Assembly (NCBI GenBank): GCA_045591565.1
Contig: JAZNTB010000035.1
Coordinates: 1 to 37,849 of the forward strand
Direction of reading: 5' to 3'
From: UBA1738 sp045591565
Lineage (GTDB): Bacteria; Bacillota; Clostridia; UBA1381
DNA length: 37,849 nucleotides
The notes under the pieces were generated by a model that had not been told where the DNA came from, ran no database searches, and saw nothing but the letters and a program-made list of their open reading frames with translations. Below are positions 1 through 8,484 of the stretch, piece after piece. Within the stretch, counting starts at the first letter, position 1; each line of letters starts with the position of its first letter. Both the position numbers and the translations under genes were made by a program.

Positions 1-592
1 CCTTTACATAGGTTATATCCTTAACATCAATACCACTTGCCAAACAATCAGCAAGCTCAACTATCTGTTTTTCTCCCATGCCGTACATCAGGATATCTGC
101 ACGGCTGTCTAAAAGTATCGAGCGTCTAACCTTATCATCCCAGTAGTCATAATGTGCAAACCTTCTAAGGCTTGCCTCTACTCCGCCGATCAGTAGCGGA
201 ACATCACCAAAGGCTTCCCGTACACGATTGCAGTATACAATAGTAGCTCGGTCAGGTCTCATCCCCGCTTTTCCGCCTGGAGAGTATAAGTCCTCACTTC
301 TCCTCTTTTTAGACGCAGTATAGTGATTTACCATGGAATCAATATTTCCTGCACTCACCAAAACTGCAAGCCGCGGTTTGCCGAGCCGTTTAAAATCATC
401 TGCACTCCTCCAGTCCGGCTGTGCTATTATTCCAACCTTATACCCTGCCGACTCAAGCACGCGTGAAATTATGGCGTGCCCGAAGCTTGGATGGTCAACA
501 TACGCATCTCCGACAATATACAAAAAGTCAAGCTCATCCCAACCACGGTTTTTCATATCCTGCCTAGATACCGGCAAAAAATCATTCTTCAT
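1..592 (-). CDS. YgiQ-family radical SAM protein, N-terminal part (runs off the window)
   Basis: The minus-strand frame starting at the ATG at 590-592 stays open to the window edge and gives 197 residues. It begins MKNDFLPVSRQDMKNRGW and contains the stretches YIVGDAYVDHPSFGHAII, GIIAQPDW, LVSAGNIDSMVNHYTASKK and LLIGGVEASLRRFAHYDYW, which I recognise as the N-terminal domain of the YgiQ (UPF0313) radical SAM family. The CxxxCxxC cluster motif lies further downstream, outside this window, so the radical SAM assignment rests on family resemblance. The start codon overlaps the 3' end of ftsK by 11 bases, which indicates translational coupling in one operon. The biochemical role of YgiQ proteins is not established. 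Confidence 0.85.
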   Translation of the reverse strand, partial: MKNDFLPVSRQDMKNRGWDELDFLYIVGDAYVDHPSFGHAIISRVLESAGYKVGIIAQPDWRSADDFKRLGKPRLAVLVSAGNIDSMVNHYTASKKRRSEDLYSPGGKAGMRPDRATIVYCNRVREAFGDVPLLIGGVEASLRRFAHYDYWDDKVRRSILLDSRADILMYGMGEKQIVELADCLASGIDVKDITYVK

Positions 593-3035
593 CGTTTTCT
601 TCGTAATCTTCTTCGTATTCCTCTTCCGGAAGCTCCTCCTGCAAGCCGCGAATTCTGTTTAAGTAAACATCTCTTGGCTTCGAGCCGTTTGCTCCGCTGA
701 TTAAACCTCTTGTCTCCATCTGGTCAATAATTCTTCCCGCTCTTGCATAGCCCACCTTCATCTTACGCTGAATCATTGCGGTTGAAATCTGTCCAAGCTC
801 TGCTGCAAGCTCTATTGCCTGTGGAAGAAGCTCGTCTGCATCTTCACTTTCATCCTCGTCAGTGACACCGTTTTCACCGGTTGCCATTCTTTCAATATGC
901 TCCGCTAGGTCATGAGCGTAGTTTGTTTCTTCGGAGTTTTCCTTGATAAATTCAATTATGTTTTCTATTTCGCTGTCTGACACAAATGCTCCCTGCACTC
1001 TCTGTGCATTTGGAAGTCCTGTCGGATGATACAGCATATCACCCTTACCCAAAAGCTTTTCCGCACCCACCTTGTCAAGGATTGTTCGCGAGTCAACACC
1101 GCTCGATACCGCAAATGCGATACGGCTCGGGACATTTGCTTTGATAAGTCCGGTTATAACATCAACCGACGGACGCTGAGTCGCAATAATAAGGTGAATT
1201 CCTGCTGCTCTCGCAAGCTGTGCCAAGCGGCAGATATAGTCCTCGACCTCCTTTGCCGCAACCATCATAAGGTCGGCAAGCTCGTCAATTATAATTACAA
1301 TCTGCGGCATCTTTTCGCCGTCTTCTTTTTCTATATGTTCATTGTATCCCTTTAAATTACGGGTACCCGTTTCAGCAAAAAGCGCATATCTTCTCATCAT
1401 TTCGCCTACCGCCCAGTTAAGTGCACCTGCCGCCTTTTTAGGATCGGTCACAACCGGTATCAATAGATGCGGTATGCCGTTATATACACCAAGCTCAACC
1501 ACCTTAGGGTCAATCATAATCAGCTTAACCTCATCAGGACGCGCCTTGTAGAGTATACTTGTTATAATTGTGTTTATACATACAGATTTACCTGAGCCTG
1601 TTGAGCCGGCTATCAGTACATGCGGGAATTTTGCAATATCGCCAATCACAACATTACCACCGATGTCCTTACCGAGCGCAACCGAAAGCTTTGATGTGGC
1701 ATTTTTAAACGCATCGCTTTCCATAAGCTCGCGTGCGGATACTGTTCCGACTGTATTGTTAGGAACTTCAATTCCAACCGCCGCTTTACCCGGAACTGCC
1801 GCCACCAAAACCGTCGGCACTGCAAGGTTTAATGCAATATCCTCTGCAAGACCGGTTATTTTTGCAAGCTTCACTCCTGTTGACGGCTGAATTTCGTATC
1901 TTGTTACTGTCGGCCCCTGTGTAACCTGCAAAAGTTTTGCATCAACACCGAAGTCCTTTAAAACCTTCATCAGTCTGTTAGCTGTTTCGTACATCTCACG
2001 ACGCTTGTCCGAGGAAACCGCTTCGACTTTTTTCAAAAGATCAATCGGCGGCATTTTATATTCAATCACCGGCTTTTCAATAGATGCGGTAATTTCATTC
2101 TTGACCTCTTCCTTTTCCTCCTCTGTCGCTGCAGCAACCTTCTTAGGCTTTTCGTTCTCGGCGTGTTTCTTTTTCTGTTCCTCTAAAAGCTCCTTAACGC
2201 CCTCGGTCTGCGGCAGCTGTGCCGCAACACCCTCTAAAAATACATCAGGGTCAAATACAATCTGCTCCTGTTCCTTTTCATCTTCCTTTTCTTCCGTCTT
2301 TTTATCCTCGACCGATGCCGATTTTGTAAATGTGCTCAGCTTTTTCTTTGCCCTCACCATCTTATCCGAAATCTCATCATCTGCGTGCGAATTTTTAGTA
2401 TATGTTCTGTCCTTTTCCTCTTCTTCCCGCCTGTTTTCAATGTTTCCGATAAGGCTTGTAAAGGATATTCTTAAAATGAGTCCCATTATAACAGCAAACA
2501 GAATGAGTATTACCACAATCGTTGCTGCTCTGCCGATAAGGCCGTTTAACATGATAGCCAGCGCTCCGCCTAAAAGTCCGCCGCCCATTCCCTCTATTCC
2601 ATATCCCCAGAGAGCAGAAATCATCGGAAGTTCCTTCTGCCAGAATATTGTCACAAGGCTTCCGACAAGCACTACTTCAACTAAGGACAGACACAGCTTG
2701 TACATCAGGTTGTTAGTACGCTTTACCTTAAAAACATAAATGCCAAGCGCAAAAATAACAAGCGGAACGAGGTACGCCGCAACCGAAAAAAGACCGAACA
2801 TCGCATCATTTATCCAGCCTGCAAGCACGCCCTGTGCACTTCCGTATGTAAATATCCCGACTAAAACCGCTGCAATAATCATCCACACTCCCGATGCCAC
2901 ATATGCGTATGGATTTTTATTCTCCGTCACTCTTTTTGCCGGCACATCGCCCTTTCGTACAGCGGTTTTTCTCCCACTTGTTTTTGTTACTGTCCTTTTA
3001 GGAGCAGCCTTTTTCTGCGTTTTCTTATTCGCCAT
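582..3035 (-). CDS. ftsK: DNA translocase FtsK/SpoIIIE
   Basis: This 817-residue hexameric DNA pump clears chromosomal DNA through the division or sporulation septum. The N-terminus is basic and is followed by about four membrane segments (roughly residues 45-65, 80-100, 112-132, 165-192). An acidic, Glu/Lys-rich linker runs to about 320. The motor domain then carries Walker A (AGSTGSGKS, about 476-484) and Walker B (VIIIDELADLM, about 580). A winged-helix gamma domain that reads KOPS/SRS polarity sequences closes the protein (about 745-800), and the tail is very acidic. I chose the ATG at 3033-3035 because GAGGTG sits 7 bases before it; an in-frame TTG at 3050 lies inside that ribosome binding site. 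Sequence alone does not separate FtsK from SpoIIIE. It is first in a unit with the YgiQ gene. Confidence 0.95.
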   Translation of the reverse strand: MANKKTQKKAAPKRTVTKTSGRKTAVRKGDVPAKRVTENKNPYAYVASGVWMIIAAVLVGIFTYGSAQGVLAGWINDAMFGLFSVAAYLVPLVIFALGIYVFKVKRTNNLMYKLCLSLVEVVLVGSLVTIFWQKELPMISALWGYGIEGMGGGLLGGALAIMLNGLIGRAATIVVILILFAVIMGLILRISFTSLIGNIENRREEEEKDRTYTKNSHADDEISDKMVRAKKKLSTFTKSASVEDKKTEEKEDEKEQEQIVFDPDVFLEGVAAQLPQTEGVKELLEEQKKKHAENEKPKKVAAATEEEKEEVKNEITASIEKPVIEYKMPPIDLLKKVEAVSSDKRREMYETANRLMKVLKDFGVDAKLLQVTQGPTVTRYEIQPSTGVKLAKITGLAEDIALNLAVPTVLVAAVPGKAAVGIEVPNNTVGTVSARELMESDAFKNATSKLSVALGKDIGGNVVIGDIAKFPHVLIAGSTGSGKSVCINTIITSILYKARPDEVKLIMIDPKVVELGVYNGIPHLLIPVVTDPKKAAGALNWAVGEMMRRYALFAETGTRNLKGYNEHIEKEDGEKMPQIVIIIDELADLMMVAAKEVEDYICRLAQLARAAGIHLIIATQRPSVDVITGLIKANVPSRIAFAVSSGVDSRTILDKVGAEKLLGKGDMLYHPTGLPNAQRVQGAFVSDSEIENIIEFIKENSEETNYAHDLAEHIERMATGENGVTDEDESEDADELLPQAIELAAELGQISTAMIQRKMKVGYARAGRIIDQMETRGLISGANGSKPRDVYLNRIRGLQEELPEEEYEEDYEENDEE

Positions 3036-3096
3036 TTTGTTACACCTCAAAAATATATTTAATCAGTTTATTTTCATAAAGTCCCATAATAGTTTT

Positions 3097-3125
3097 ATTA
3101 TACCACACATGAACAAAAAGGACAA
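3097..3125 (-). promoter_or_regulatory. Sigma-A promoter of ftsK
   Basis: On the minus strand TTGTCC (3120-3125), a 17-base spacer and TATAAT (3097-3102) preceded by TGTGG form a good sigma-A promoter about 60 bases before the ftsK start. The -35 box lies inside the 3' arm of the terminator at 3115-3153. Confidence 0.8.
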
Positions 3126-3153
3126 GTTTATAATTAAAAAAACTTATCCTTTT
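3115..3153 (-). terminator. Intrinsic terminator after the aldo/keto reductase gene
   Basis: The minus strand has a 14-bp stem (arms 3140-3153 and 3116-3129, one U-G wobble) with an A/T loop, and the second arm runs into a T run. It ends the azlC-azlD-reductase transcript and overlaps the ftsK -35 box. Confidence 0.75.
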
Positions 3154-3201
3154 CAGTCATTATTTTTCTTTATCTTTTGTATCTTTAATCTTCGTGGAAC
3201 T

Positions 3202-3231
3202 AAAGCGAATACAGCCGTTTATATCCGCTTT
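3202..3231 (-). repeat. Inverted repeat just after the reductase stop codon
   Basis: On the minus strand AAAGCGGATA and TATTCGCTTT can form a 10-bp stem with one G-U wobble, starting about 10 bases after the stop codon. No T tract follows, so it is more likely a 3'-end stabilising hairpin or processing site than a terminator. Confidence 0.45.
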
Positions 3232-3241
3232 ACCCCTCCTT

Positions 3242-4345
3242 TTACTCTCCGACTATCTTGCTTACCTTTTCAAGTTCCTCTCTTATCTTTATTCCTTGCG
3301 GGCAGTTTTCCTCGCACTTACCGCACTTTTCGCACTTGTTTATCCTGTTGTCGAATGAAAGAATTTTATTTTTTGCATCCTCGCAAGATATTTTTGCTGC
3401 TAAAAATTCATTATAGACAGAAAAAATTGTTGGTATAGGTATTCGTTTAGGGCAAACCTCCACACAATAACTGCAGCCGGTACACTTTACCTGTTTTACT
3501 CTTCGTATTATTTCACGCGCAAGGTCGGTAGCATCAACTTCCTCTTTGGATAGCGGCACGAAATTCTTCATGCTTTTAATATTATCTTTAATCATATCCA
3601 TATTGCCCATACCGGAGAGCACCATGAATACCTCAGGGTAGCTTGCTGCATAGCGAAGGGCATACGATGCCTGACTTGCGTCTCCAAAACTACTGAACAC
3701 ACCTGTCGCCTCATCAGGCAGGTTTGCAAGCACACCGCCCTTTACAGGCTCCATAACAATTACCTTTTTCCCGTGCCTTACCGCAACATCATAGCATGCC
3801 TTACTCTGTACCGACGGGTCATCATAATCAAGATAATTGATTTGCAGCTGTACAGCCTCAACAGATGGCTGCTCCGCCAAAATCATATCCAGAACCTCTG
3901 CGCTGTCATGAAAGGACATGGCAATATGCTTTATCTTTCCTTCCTCCTTGAGTTTCTTCACAATACCAAAGGAATGGCACTCCTTATGCTTTAAATATGT
4001 TTTTTTGTTAAGTGCGTGAAAAAGATAGAAATCAAAATATTCCACCCCGCAAAGCTTTAGCTGATTTTCAAAAAGAGGCAATATTTCCTCCTCTTTTTCG
4101 AAATACCAGTCAGATAGCTTGTTAGCAAGAACGAAATCCTCTCTTTTATATCTTGCAGAAAGACAATCACGAATTGCAATTTCACTTTTCCCGTCAATGT
4201 ATCCGTGTGCTGTATCAAAATAGTTGAACCCTGCGCCAATATACGCATCTATCATGCGGTTAAACTCATTTTTGTCCACTTCGCCGCCGGTCATAGGCAG
4301 CCTCATACATCCAAATCCCAGTTTTCCTTTTATTTCATCGAACAT
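3242..4345 (-). CDS. Aldo/keto reductase with C-terminal 4Fe-4S ferredoxin domain
   Basis: This 367-residue protein has an N-terminal aldo/keto reductase TIM barrel of the form common in Clostridia. The family's catalytic residues are visible: Asp and Tyr in FDTAHGYIDGKSE, Lys in VLANKLSDW and His in YLFHALNK. The last 90 residues hold two clusters of cysteines, CTGCSYCVEVCP and CEKCGKCEENCP, typical of two 4Fe-4S clusters, so electrons may come from or go to ferredoxin rather than only NADPH. The substrate is unknown. I chose the ATG at 4343-4345 because GGGAG stands 8 bases upstream; the in-frame TTG at 4366 would start inside azlD. It is the last gene of the azlCD unit and ends before the terminator at 3115-3153. 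Confidence 0.88.
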   Translation of the reverse strand: MFDEIKGKLGFGCMRLPMTGGEVDKNEFNRMIDAYIGAGFNYFDTAHGYIDGKSEIAIRDCLSARYKREDFVLANKLSDWYFEKEEEILPLFENQLKLCGVEYFDFYLFHALNKKTYLKHKECHSFGIVKKLKEEGKIKHIAMSFHDSAEVLDMILAEQPSVEAVQLQINYLDYDDPSVQSKACYDVAVRHGKKVIVMEPVKGGVLANLPDEATGVFSSFGDASQASYALRYAASYPEVFMVLSGMGNMDMIKDNIKSMKNFVPLSKEEVDATDLAREIIRRVKQVKCTGCSYCVEVCPKRIPIPTIFSVYNEFLAAKISCEDAKNKILSFDNRINKCEKCGKCEENCPQGIKIREELEKVSKIVGE

Positions 4346-4362
4346 CGCCTGTACTCCCTTCG

Positions 4363-4680
4363 TCAAATCATAGCAATTATCATCTCAACTACGAAAACCA
4401 CAGCGCACGACGCTGCTGCAACCTTAACCAGACTTTTTCCGCAATATGAGAGTGCGACTGCCACTATAAAGCCTATAACAGCCGATATTCTGCTCGAAGT
4501 AGAATAGAATATCGCTGGAATCGTCATAACCGCAAGCACCGTGTATGGTATATAATGCAAAAACGACAGTATAAACCTGTTCCTGATTTTCTTTTTAATA
4601 AGGACGAACGGCAACATGCGTATCAGGTATGTTATACCTGCCATAACAAGGAGGTAAATCCAGAAGCTTTCTCTATTCAT
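4363..4680 (-). CDS. azlD: AzlD family branched-chain amino acid transport subunit
   Basis: This 105-residue hydrophobic protein has about four membrane segments and the AzlD-type N-terminal feature ITYLIRMLPFVL. With AzlC it forms a two-part exporter of branched-chain amino acids and their analogues, known from Bacillus subtilis AzlCD and Corynebacterium BrnFE. The start is the ATG at 4678-4680, preceded by GGAGGG, and it overlaps the end of azlC by 8 bases, which indicates translational coupling. The length matches the family (about 100-110). The substrate here is inferred from family only. Confidence 0.88.
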   Translation of the reverse strand: MNRESFWIYLLVMAGITYLIRMLPFVLIKKKIRNRFILSFLHYIPYTVLAVMTIPAIFYSTSSRISAVIGFIVAVALSYCGKSLVKVAAASCAVVFVVEMIIAMI

Positions 4681-5389
4681 CGCAGTTTCCCTCCACATCA
4701 ACAGGTTTTAATACGGCAAAAATTGTGCTTGCCGCCACCGCACACACCATAATAACAAATCCCTCAGGAAGCTTACCTATAACCGGTATATTCCTTATAA
4801 GACAGCCCAGTGCTATCGCCGCTGCAACACATAGAGCCGTTGCGCCGTTTTCCCTGATGTCCGGAACTATTATCGCAACAAACATACTGTATATTGCTAT
4901 ACCCAGTGCCGAAACTACAGACACAGGCAAAATATTTCCTGCTACAGCACCGAGCAGCGTTCCTACGCTCCAGCCAAGGTACGGTGTTAATATAAGACCG
5001 TAAAGATACCTTTTTCCTACAGAGCCGCTTTGTCCCGAAGCTACAGCAAAAACCTCATCTGTATTCACAAATGAAACTATAAATCTGTCTAAAAAGCTCA
5101 CACTTTTATCTATCTTCTGCGAAAGCGAAACTGACATAAGCGAATATCTTATGTTTATTACAAGCTGCGAAACCGCAAGCTCCACAAGTGTTCCTCCACC
5201 TGCAATAATCGGCACAGCTGCAAGCTGTCCTGCTGAAGTAACATTAGTCATTGAAATAAGCAGCGACTGCATCCATGTAAGACCGCTTTCCGATGCAAAA
5301 ATTCCGAAGGCGAATGCAACCGACAAATAACCGAAGCAAATCGGGAGTCCGTCTGTTATACCTTTTAAAAAACCTCGTTTTTCTTTCAT
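4673..5389 (-). CDS. azlC: AzlC family branched-chain amino acid exporter, large subunit
   Basis: This 238-residue membrane protein carries the AzlC signature near the N-terminus (GITDGLPICFGYLSVAFAFG) followed by LLISMTNVTSAGQLAAV and LVINIRYSLMS, and has about six to seven membrane segments. It is the channel-forming partner of AzlD. The start ATG at 5389 has AGGAGA with ideal spacing. It is the first gene of azlC-azlD-reductase, driven by a promoter at 5484-5512 and preceded by a leader with a possible attenuator (5406-5472). The neighbouring reductase does not obviously share the pathway. Confidence 0.9.
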   Translation of the reverse strand: MKEKRGFLKGITDGLPICFGYLSVAFAFGIFASESGLTWMQSLLISMTNVTSAGQLAAVPIIAGGGTLVELAVSQLVINIRYSLMSVSLSQKIDKSVSFLDRFIVSFVNTDEVFAVASGQSGSVGKRYLYGLILTPYLGWSVGTLLGAVAGNILPVSVVSALGIAIYSMFVAIIVPDIRENGATALCVAAAIALGCLIRNIPVIGKLPEGFVIMVCAVAASTIFAVLKPVDVEGNCDE

Positions 5390-5405
5390 GATTTCTCCTT
5401 ATGTA

Positions 5406-5472
5406 CAAATAAAAATACTCACCTCTAAGGGTGAGCATTGCTATATTTATTAAGCTATCTGTTGACTCACTC
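5406..5472 (-). promoter_or_regulatory. azlC leader with possible attenuator stems
   Basis: Read on the minus strand, the leader holds GTGAG (within 5464-5472), then GCTCACC (5430-5436), then GGTGAG (5418-5423) followed by a T-rich stretch. The last two can form a 6-bp hairpin resembling a weak terminator, and the first can pair with the second to prevent it. No T-box or known riboswitch core is visible. The arrangement is suggestive only; the stems are short. Confidence 0.35.
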
Positions 5473-5483
5473 AAACATTATAT

Positions 5484-5512
5484 ATTATATAATATTACAT
5501 TTTGAAAGTCAA
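5484..5512 (-). promoter_or_regulatory. Sigma-A promoter of azlC
   Basis: The minus strand reads TTGACT (5507-5512), 17 bases, then TATAAT (5484-5489). A 7-base inverted repeat, GTTGACT at 5461-5467 and AGTCAAC at 5507-5513, brackets the promoter and takes in the -35 box, so it could be an operator. Confidence 0.82.
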
Positions 5513-5606
5513 CTTCAAAATTCGCCTTTATCAAGTCAGATTCCATCTATTTTAGAAGCGTGACTATTTCTTGATCACAGCATAATATACTATGTTGACA
5601 AATTCA

Positions 5607-5635
5607 TTGACACCTAACTGTTTTTGTGCTAAAAT
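5607..5635 (+). promoter_or_regulatory. Sigma-A promoter of the MFS permease gene
   Basis: TTGACA (5607-5612), a 17-base spacer and TAAAAT (5630-5635) stand 24 bases before the start codon at 5659, divergent from the azlC promoter. Confidence 0.82.
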
Positions 5636-5658
5636 AGCGATATTTGGGAGGTAATGGT

Positions 5659-6879
5659 ATGACACACAAATCTACAATGCTTGCGTGTGAGTTTGGAATA
5701 ACCACACAGGCAATCGTAAACAATCTTCTTCCTCTTTTGTTTGTCTTTTTTAAGGATGACTTTGGAATATCCTATACAAATATTGCAAACCTTACACTTG
5801 TAAACTTTATGATACAGCTGTTTACCGACGGCTTTGCCTATAAAATAATAAGTCGTCTCGGGTATCGCAAATCAGGAATTCTTGCGCAGGTTTCGGCAGT
5901 TATCGGGCTTTTGCTCCTTGGTATTCTGCCTCATATTCTGCCTGTATATATAAGTCTTTTGATTTCGGTTCTGTTTTATGCCTTCGGTGGAGGTCTTTTG
6001 GAGGTAATGGTGAGTCCGATAGTTGACTCGCTTGACCTCGGCCACAGCTCAGCAAGAATGAGTATGCTCCATTCCTTTTATTGTTGGGGACACCTTGCAG
6101 TCGTTCTCATTTCAACTGCTGCCATAAAGATTTTCTCGAGTAGTATATGGCGGCTTCTGCCTATACTATGGGCAATCATCCCGCTTATAAGTGCAGTTCT
6201 GTTTAAAATTGTTCCCATCCCTGAGATAAGCCATAAGGAGCGTCTTGAAACTCCAAGATCACTTTTAAAAATGCCTGTACTTATAATGATGTGTATGCTT
6301 ATGGTTTGTTCAGGTGCCGCTGAAATAACGATGGCACAATGGGCATCGCTCTTTGCTCAAAAAGGTCTTGGTATTGACAAATTTGCAGGAGATATATTGG
6401 GTGCGTGCCTTTTTGCTATGTTTATGGGTACAGGACGCCTTTTGTTCGGAATATTCGGTGACCGCTTCAATTTAAGAAAATCTCTTATGACATGCTCACT
6501 CCTATGCACGGCTTGCTATCTAACCGCAGCCGCCTCAAAAAACCCGTATATTGCACTTTTTAGCTGTGCCATTACGGGACTTTCAGTCAGTATAATGTGG
6601 CCTGGCGTTTACTCATACTCTTCGAAAAAAATCCCGCATGGAGGAGCTGCAATGTTCGCGATACTCGCACTTTTCGGTGACACAGGATGCTCGCTCGGTT
6701 CGTGGATGTGCGGAGCAGTTGCAGACTATTCCCTGAAATTCCCTTGGGTATTAAATTATGCAACTGCTGCCGGAATTTCTCCTGAGCAGCTTGGTCTTAA
6801 AATAGGAATAGGGTCTATCGCAATATTCCCCATTTTAATGTTCCTTATTTTATTAAAAAAGAACACAAAAAAAGCCTGA
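5659..6879 (+). CDS. Major facilitator superfamily permease
   Basis: This 406-residue polytopic protein has about 12 membrane segments in two six-helix halves, separated by a polar stretch around residues 190-205 (PEISHKERLETPRS). Motif-A-like loops occur after helix 2 (ISRLGYRKSG) and in the second half (FGIFGDRFNLRKS). The layout recalls the FucP-like sugar/drug branch of the MFS, but I see nothing that fixes the substrate. The start is the ATG at 5659, which follows GGGAGG by 7 bases. It is a single-gene unit with its own promoter, and its stop codon lies in the stem of the terminator at 6873-6897. It is divergent from azlCD, so both could answer to one regulator bound between them. Confidence 0.85.
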   Translation: MTHKSTMLACEFGITTQAIVNNLLPLLFVFFKDDFGISYTNIANLTLVNFMIQLFTDGFAYKIISRLGYRKSGILAQVSAVIGLLLLGILPHILPVYISLLISVLFYAFGGGLLEVMVSPIVDSLDLGHSSARMSMLHSFYCWGHLAVVLISTAAIKIFSSSIWRLLPILWAIIPLISAVLFKIVPIPEISHKERLETPRSLLKMPVLIMMCMLMVCSGAAEITMAQWASLFAQKGLGIDKFAGDILGACLFAMFMGTGRLLFGIFGDRFNLRKSLMTCSLLCTACYLTAAASKNPYIALFSCAITGLSVSIMWPGVYSYSSKKIPHGGAAMFAILALFGDTGCSLGSWMCGAVADYSLKFPWVLNYATAAGISPEQLGLKIGIGSIAIFPILMFLILLKKNTKKA

Positions 6880-6897
6880 AGTTTCAGGCTTTTTTTT
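6873..6897. terminator. Bidirectional terminator between two convergent genes
   Basis: AGCCTGAA and TTTCAGGCT form a stem flanked by an A run on the left and a T run on the right, so it can end transcription from both the MFS gene (plus) and the sodium symporter gene (minus). Confidence 0.9.
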
Positions 6898-6900
6898 ATG

Positions 6901-8256
6901 TTAAATCTTTAAAATTCCAAGTACATCAAGTACAGAAGATATAAGAATCAGCACAATGCAGATTGGTGCTGCATACTTAATTACAAAGTTAAACAGCGCT
7001 TTTCTCTTAAACTTTGCTGAAACCTCGATTTCCTCTGATAGCGCTTGCGGCTTTATAACATATCCTACAAATATACAGGTCAGGAATGCCACAATCGGCA
7101 TCAATACACTGTTACTGATGAAATCAAAGAAATCAAGGAACTGCATACCGATAATCTTGACATTTCCAAGCGGTCCGTATCCAAGTGTTGACAAGAGTCC
7201 CAGAATCAGACTTCCTGCTGCAACAATCGCACAGCCTGCTTTTCTTCCGACATGCGCCTTGTCGCATACGATTGAAACAACAGTTTCCATAAGCGAAATT
7301 GATGATGTCAGCGCTGCAAATAAAACCAAGAGGAAGAATATAGCTCCTACAACAGTTCCTGCCGGCATTGTCATAAACACCTTTGGAAGTGTTACGAACA
7401 TAAGGCTAGGTCCCTTTCCAAGAGCCTCCGGTGTTCCGCCCGAGAACGCAAACACAGCCGGAATAATCATAAGTCCTGCAAGGAATGCGATACCTGTATC
7501 AAAAAGTTCAATCTGCTTAACAGATGATTCGATATTGACATCCTTTTTCATATATGAGCCGTATGTAATCATAATACCCATAGCAAGTGACATTGAATAA
7601 AAGAGCTGTCCCATAGCTGCAAGCACAGTCGTTGCTGAGAACTTAGAAAAATCCGGAAGAATGTAGTAAAGAACTCCGTCCATTGCACCAGGCATACATA
7701 CTGAATAGCCTGCGATAATTATTGACAGTGCTATCAGCACCGGCATCATAATCTTACTACACTTTTCAATTCCCTTTTCCACACCAAGGAGCACTATTAC
7801 AGCTGTAATTCCAAAGAATACGCAGAACCAGAAGATTGGCTGATATGGCTGGCTTATAAAGCTTCCGAAGAATTCATCACCCGCTGCATTTGCTGCGTTT
7901 CCTGACAAAAATACCCATAGATACTTTGTTACCCAGCCACCGATTACCGAATAATACGGAAGTATTATTGCCGGAACAATCGCTGCAAGATAGCCTATAA
8001 ACGAATATTTCTTATTAAGCTTCTGGAATGCACCTATTGCGCTGAGTCCTGTCTTTCTTCCGATGGTTATTTCCGCAGTCATAAGTGCAAAACCAAATGT
8101 TAAAACAAGGACAAGATATGCAAGCAGGAAAATTCCTCCGCCATACTTTGCTGCAAGGTACGGAAATCTCCATATGTTTCCAAGACCCACTGCTGAACCT
8201 GCTGCTGCAAGGACAAATCCTAACTTACCTGTGAAATTACTCCTTTTTTCCATCAT
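6901..8256 (-). CDS. Sodium-dependent transporter, neurotransmitter:sodium symporter (NSS) family
   Basis: This 451-residue protein has the NSS first-helix signature (GKLGFVLAAAGSAVGLGNIW, then RFPYLAAKYGGG), which holds the unwound substrate and Na+ site known from LeuT. It has 11-12 membrane segments and the usual bacterial length. NSS members import amino acids such as leucine, tryptophan, tyrosine or alanine with Na+; the substrate cannot be read from sequence. AAGGGG lies just before two tandem ATG codons (8256 and 8253). The gene starts only about 23 bases after the tRNA-Thr terminator and I see no strong separate promoter, so it may be transcribed by read-through from the tRNA promoter. 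The Rnf complex in this window could supply the sodium gradient. Confidence 0.9.
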   Translation of the reverse strand: MMEKRSNFTGKLGFVLAAAGSAVGLGNIWRFPYLAAKYGGGIFLLAYLVLVLTFGFALMTAEITIGRKTGLSAIGAFQKLNKKYSFIGYLAAIVPAIILPYYSVIGGWVTKYLWVFLSGNAANAAGDEFFGSFISQPYQPIFWFCVFFGITAVIVLLGVEKGIEKCSKIMMPVLIALSIIIAGYSVCMPGAMDGVLYYILPDFSKFSATTVLAAMGQLFYSMSLAMGIMITYGSYMKKDVNIESSVKQIELFDTGIAFLAGLMIIPAVFAFSGGTPEALGKGPSLMFVTLPKVFMTMPAGTVVGAIFFLLVLFAALTSSISLMETVVSIVCDKAHVGRKAGCAIVAAGSLILGLLSTLGYGPLGNVKIIGMQFLDFFDFISNSVLMPIVAFLTCIFVGYVIKPQALSEEIEVSAKFKRKALFNFVIKYAAPICIVLILISSVLDVLGILKI

Positions 8257-8279
8257 TTCATCCCCTTTAAATTCTTAGT

Positions 8280-8309
8280 AAAAAACGACTTGTGCACGCC
8301 AAGTCGTTT
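8280..8309 (-). terminator. Terminator after tRNA-Thr, just before the NSS gene
   Basis: On the minus strand AACGACTT and AAGTCGTT form a stem followed by six T residues. It starts a few bases after the tRNA CCA end and could terminate the tRNA transcript or attenuate the transporter mRNA. Confidence 0.85.
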
Positions 8310-8310
8310 A

Positions 8311-8386
<76 letters not shown>

Positions 8387-8397
8387 ATAACAATATA

Positions 8398-8426
8398 ATT
8401 ATAATATAATCGCCAAAGTTTGTCAA
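8398..8426 (-). promoter_or_regulatory. Consensus promoter of tRNA-Thr
   Basis: TTGACA (8421-8426), exactly 17 bases, then TATAAT (8398-8403): a perfect sigma-A consensus ending 11 bases before the mature tRNA 5' end, as expected for a strong stable-RNA promoter. A perfect palindrome TTTCGCGAAA lies just upstream (8431-8440). Confidence 0.92.
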
Positions 8427-8484
8427 GACCTTTCGCGAAATATTATACACCTGCACGCAAATTATTATTAGCTTTACGGAGGAA

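Noticed and set aside
2005..2739. A 244-codon open frame on the plus strand opposite ftsK.
   Set aside because: It is antisense to the ftsK linker and membrane region, is rich in Ser/Phe as expected for a shadow of Glu/Lys-rich coding sequence, and has no ribosome binding site.
3202..3231. Hairpin after the reductase gene as its main terminator.
   Set aside because: No T run follows; a better terminator lies at 3115-3153.
5244..5474. A 76-codon frame in the azlC leader on the minus strand, as a possible leader peptide.
   Set aside because: It starts from TTG without a ribosome binding site and runs 140 bases into azlC out of frame.
5390..5513. T-box leader controlling azlCD.
   Set aside because: The conserved T-box sequence and specifier loop are absent; only short stems are present.
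6956..7600. A 214-codon open frame on the plus strand opposite the NSS gene.
   Set aside because: It mirrors the symporter coding sequence, lacks a promoter and ribosome binding site, and has no recognisable domain.
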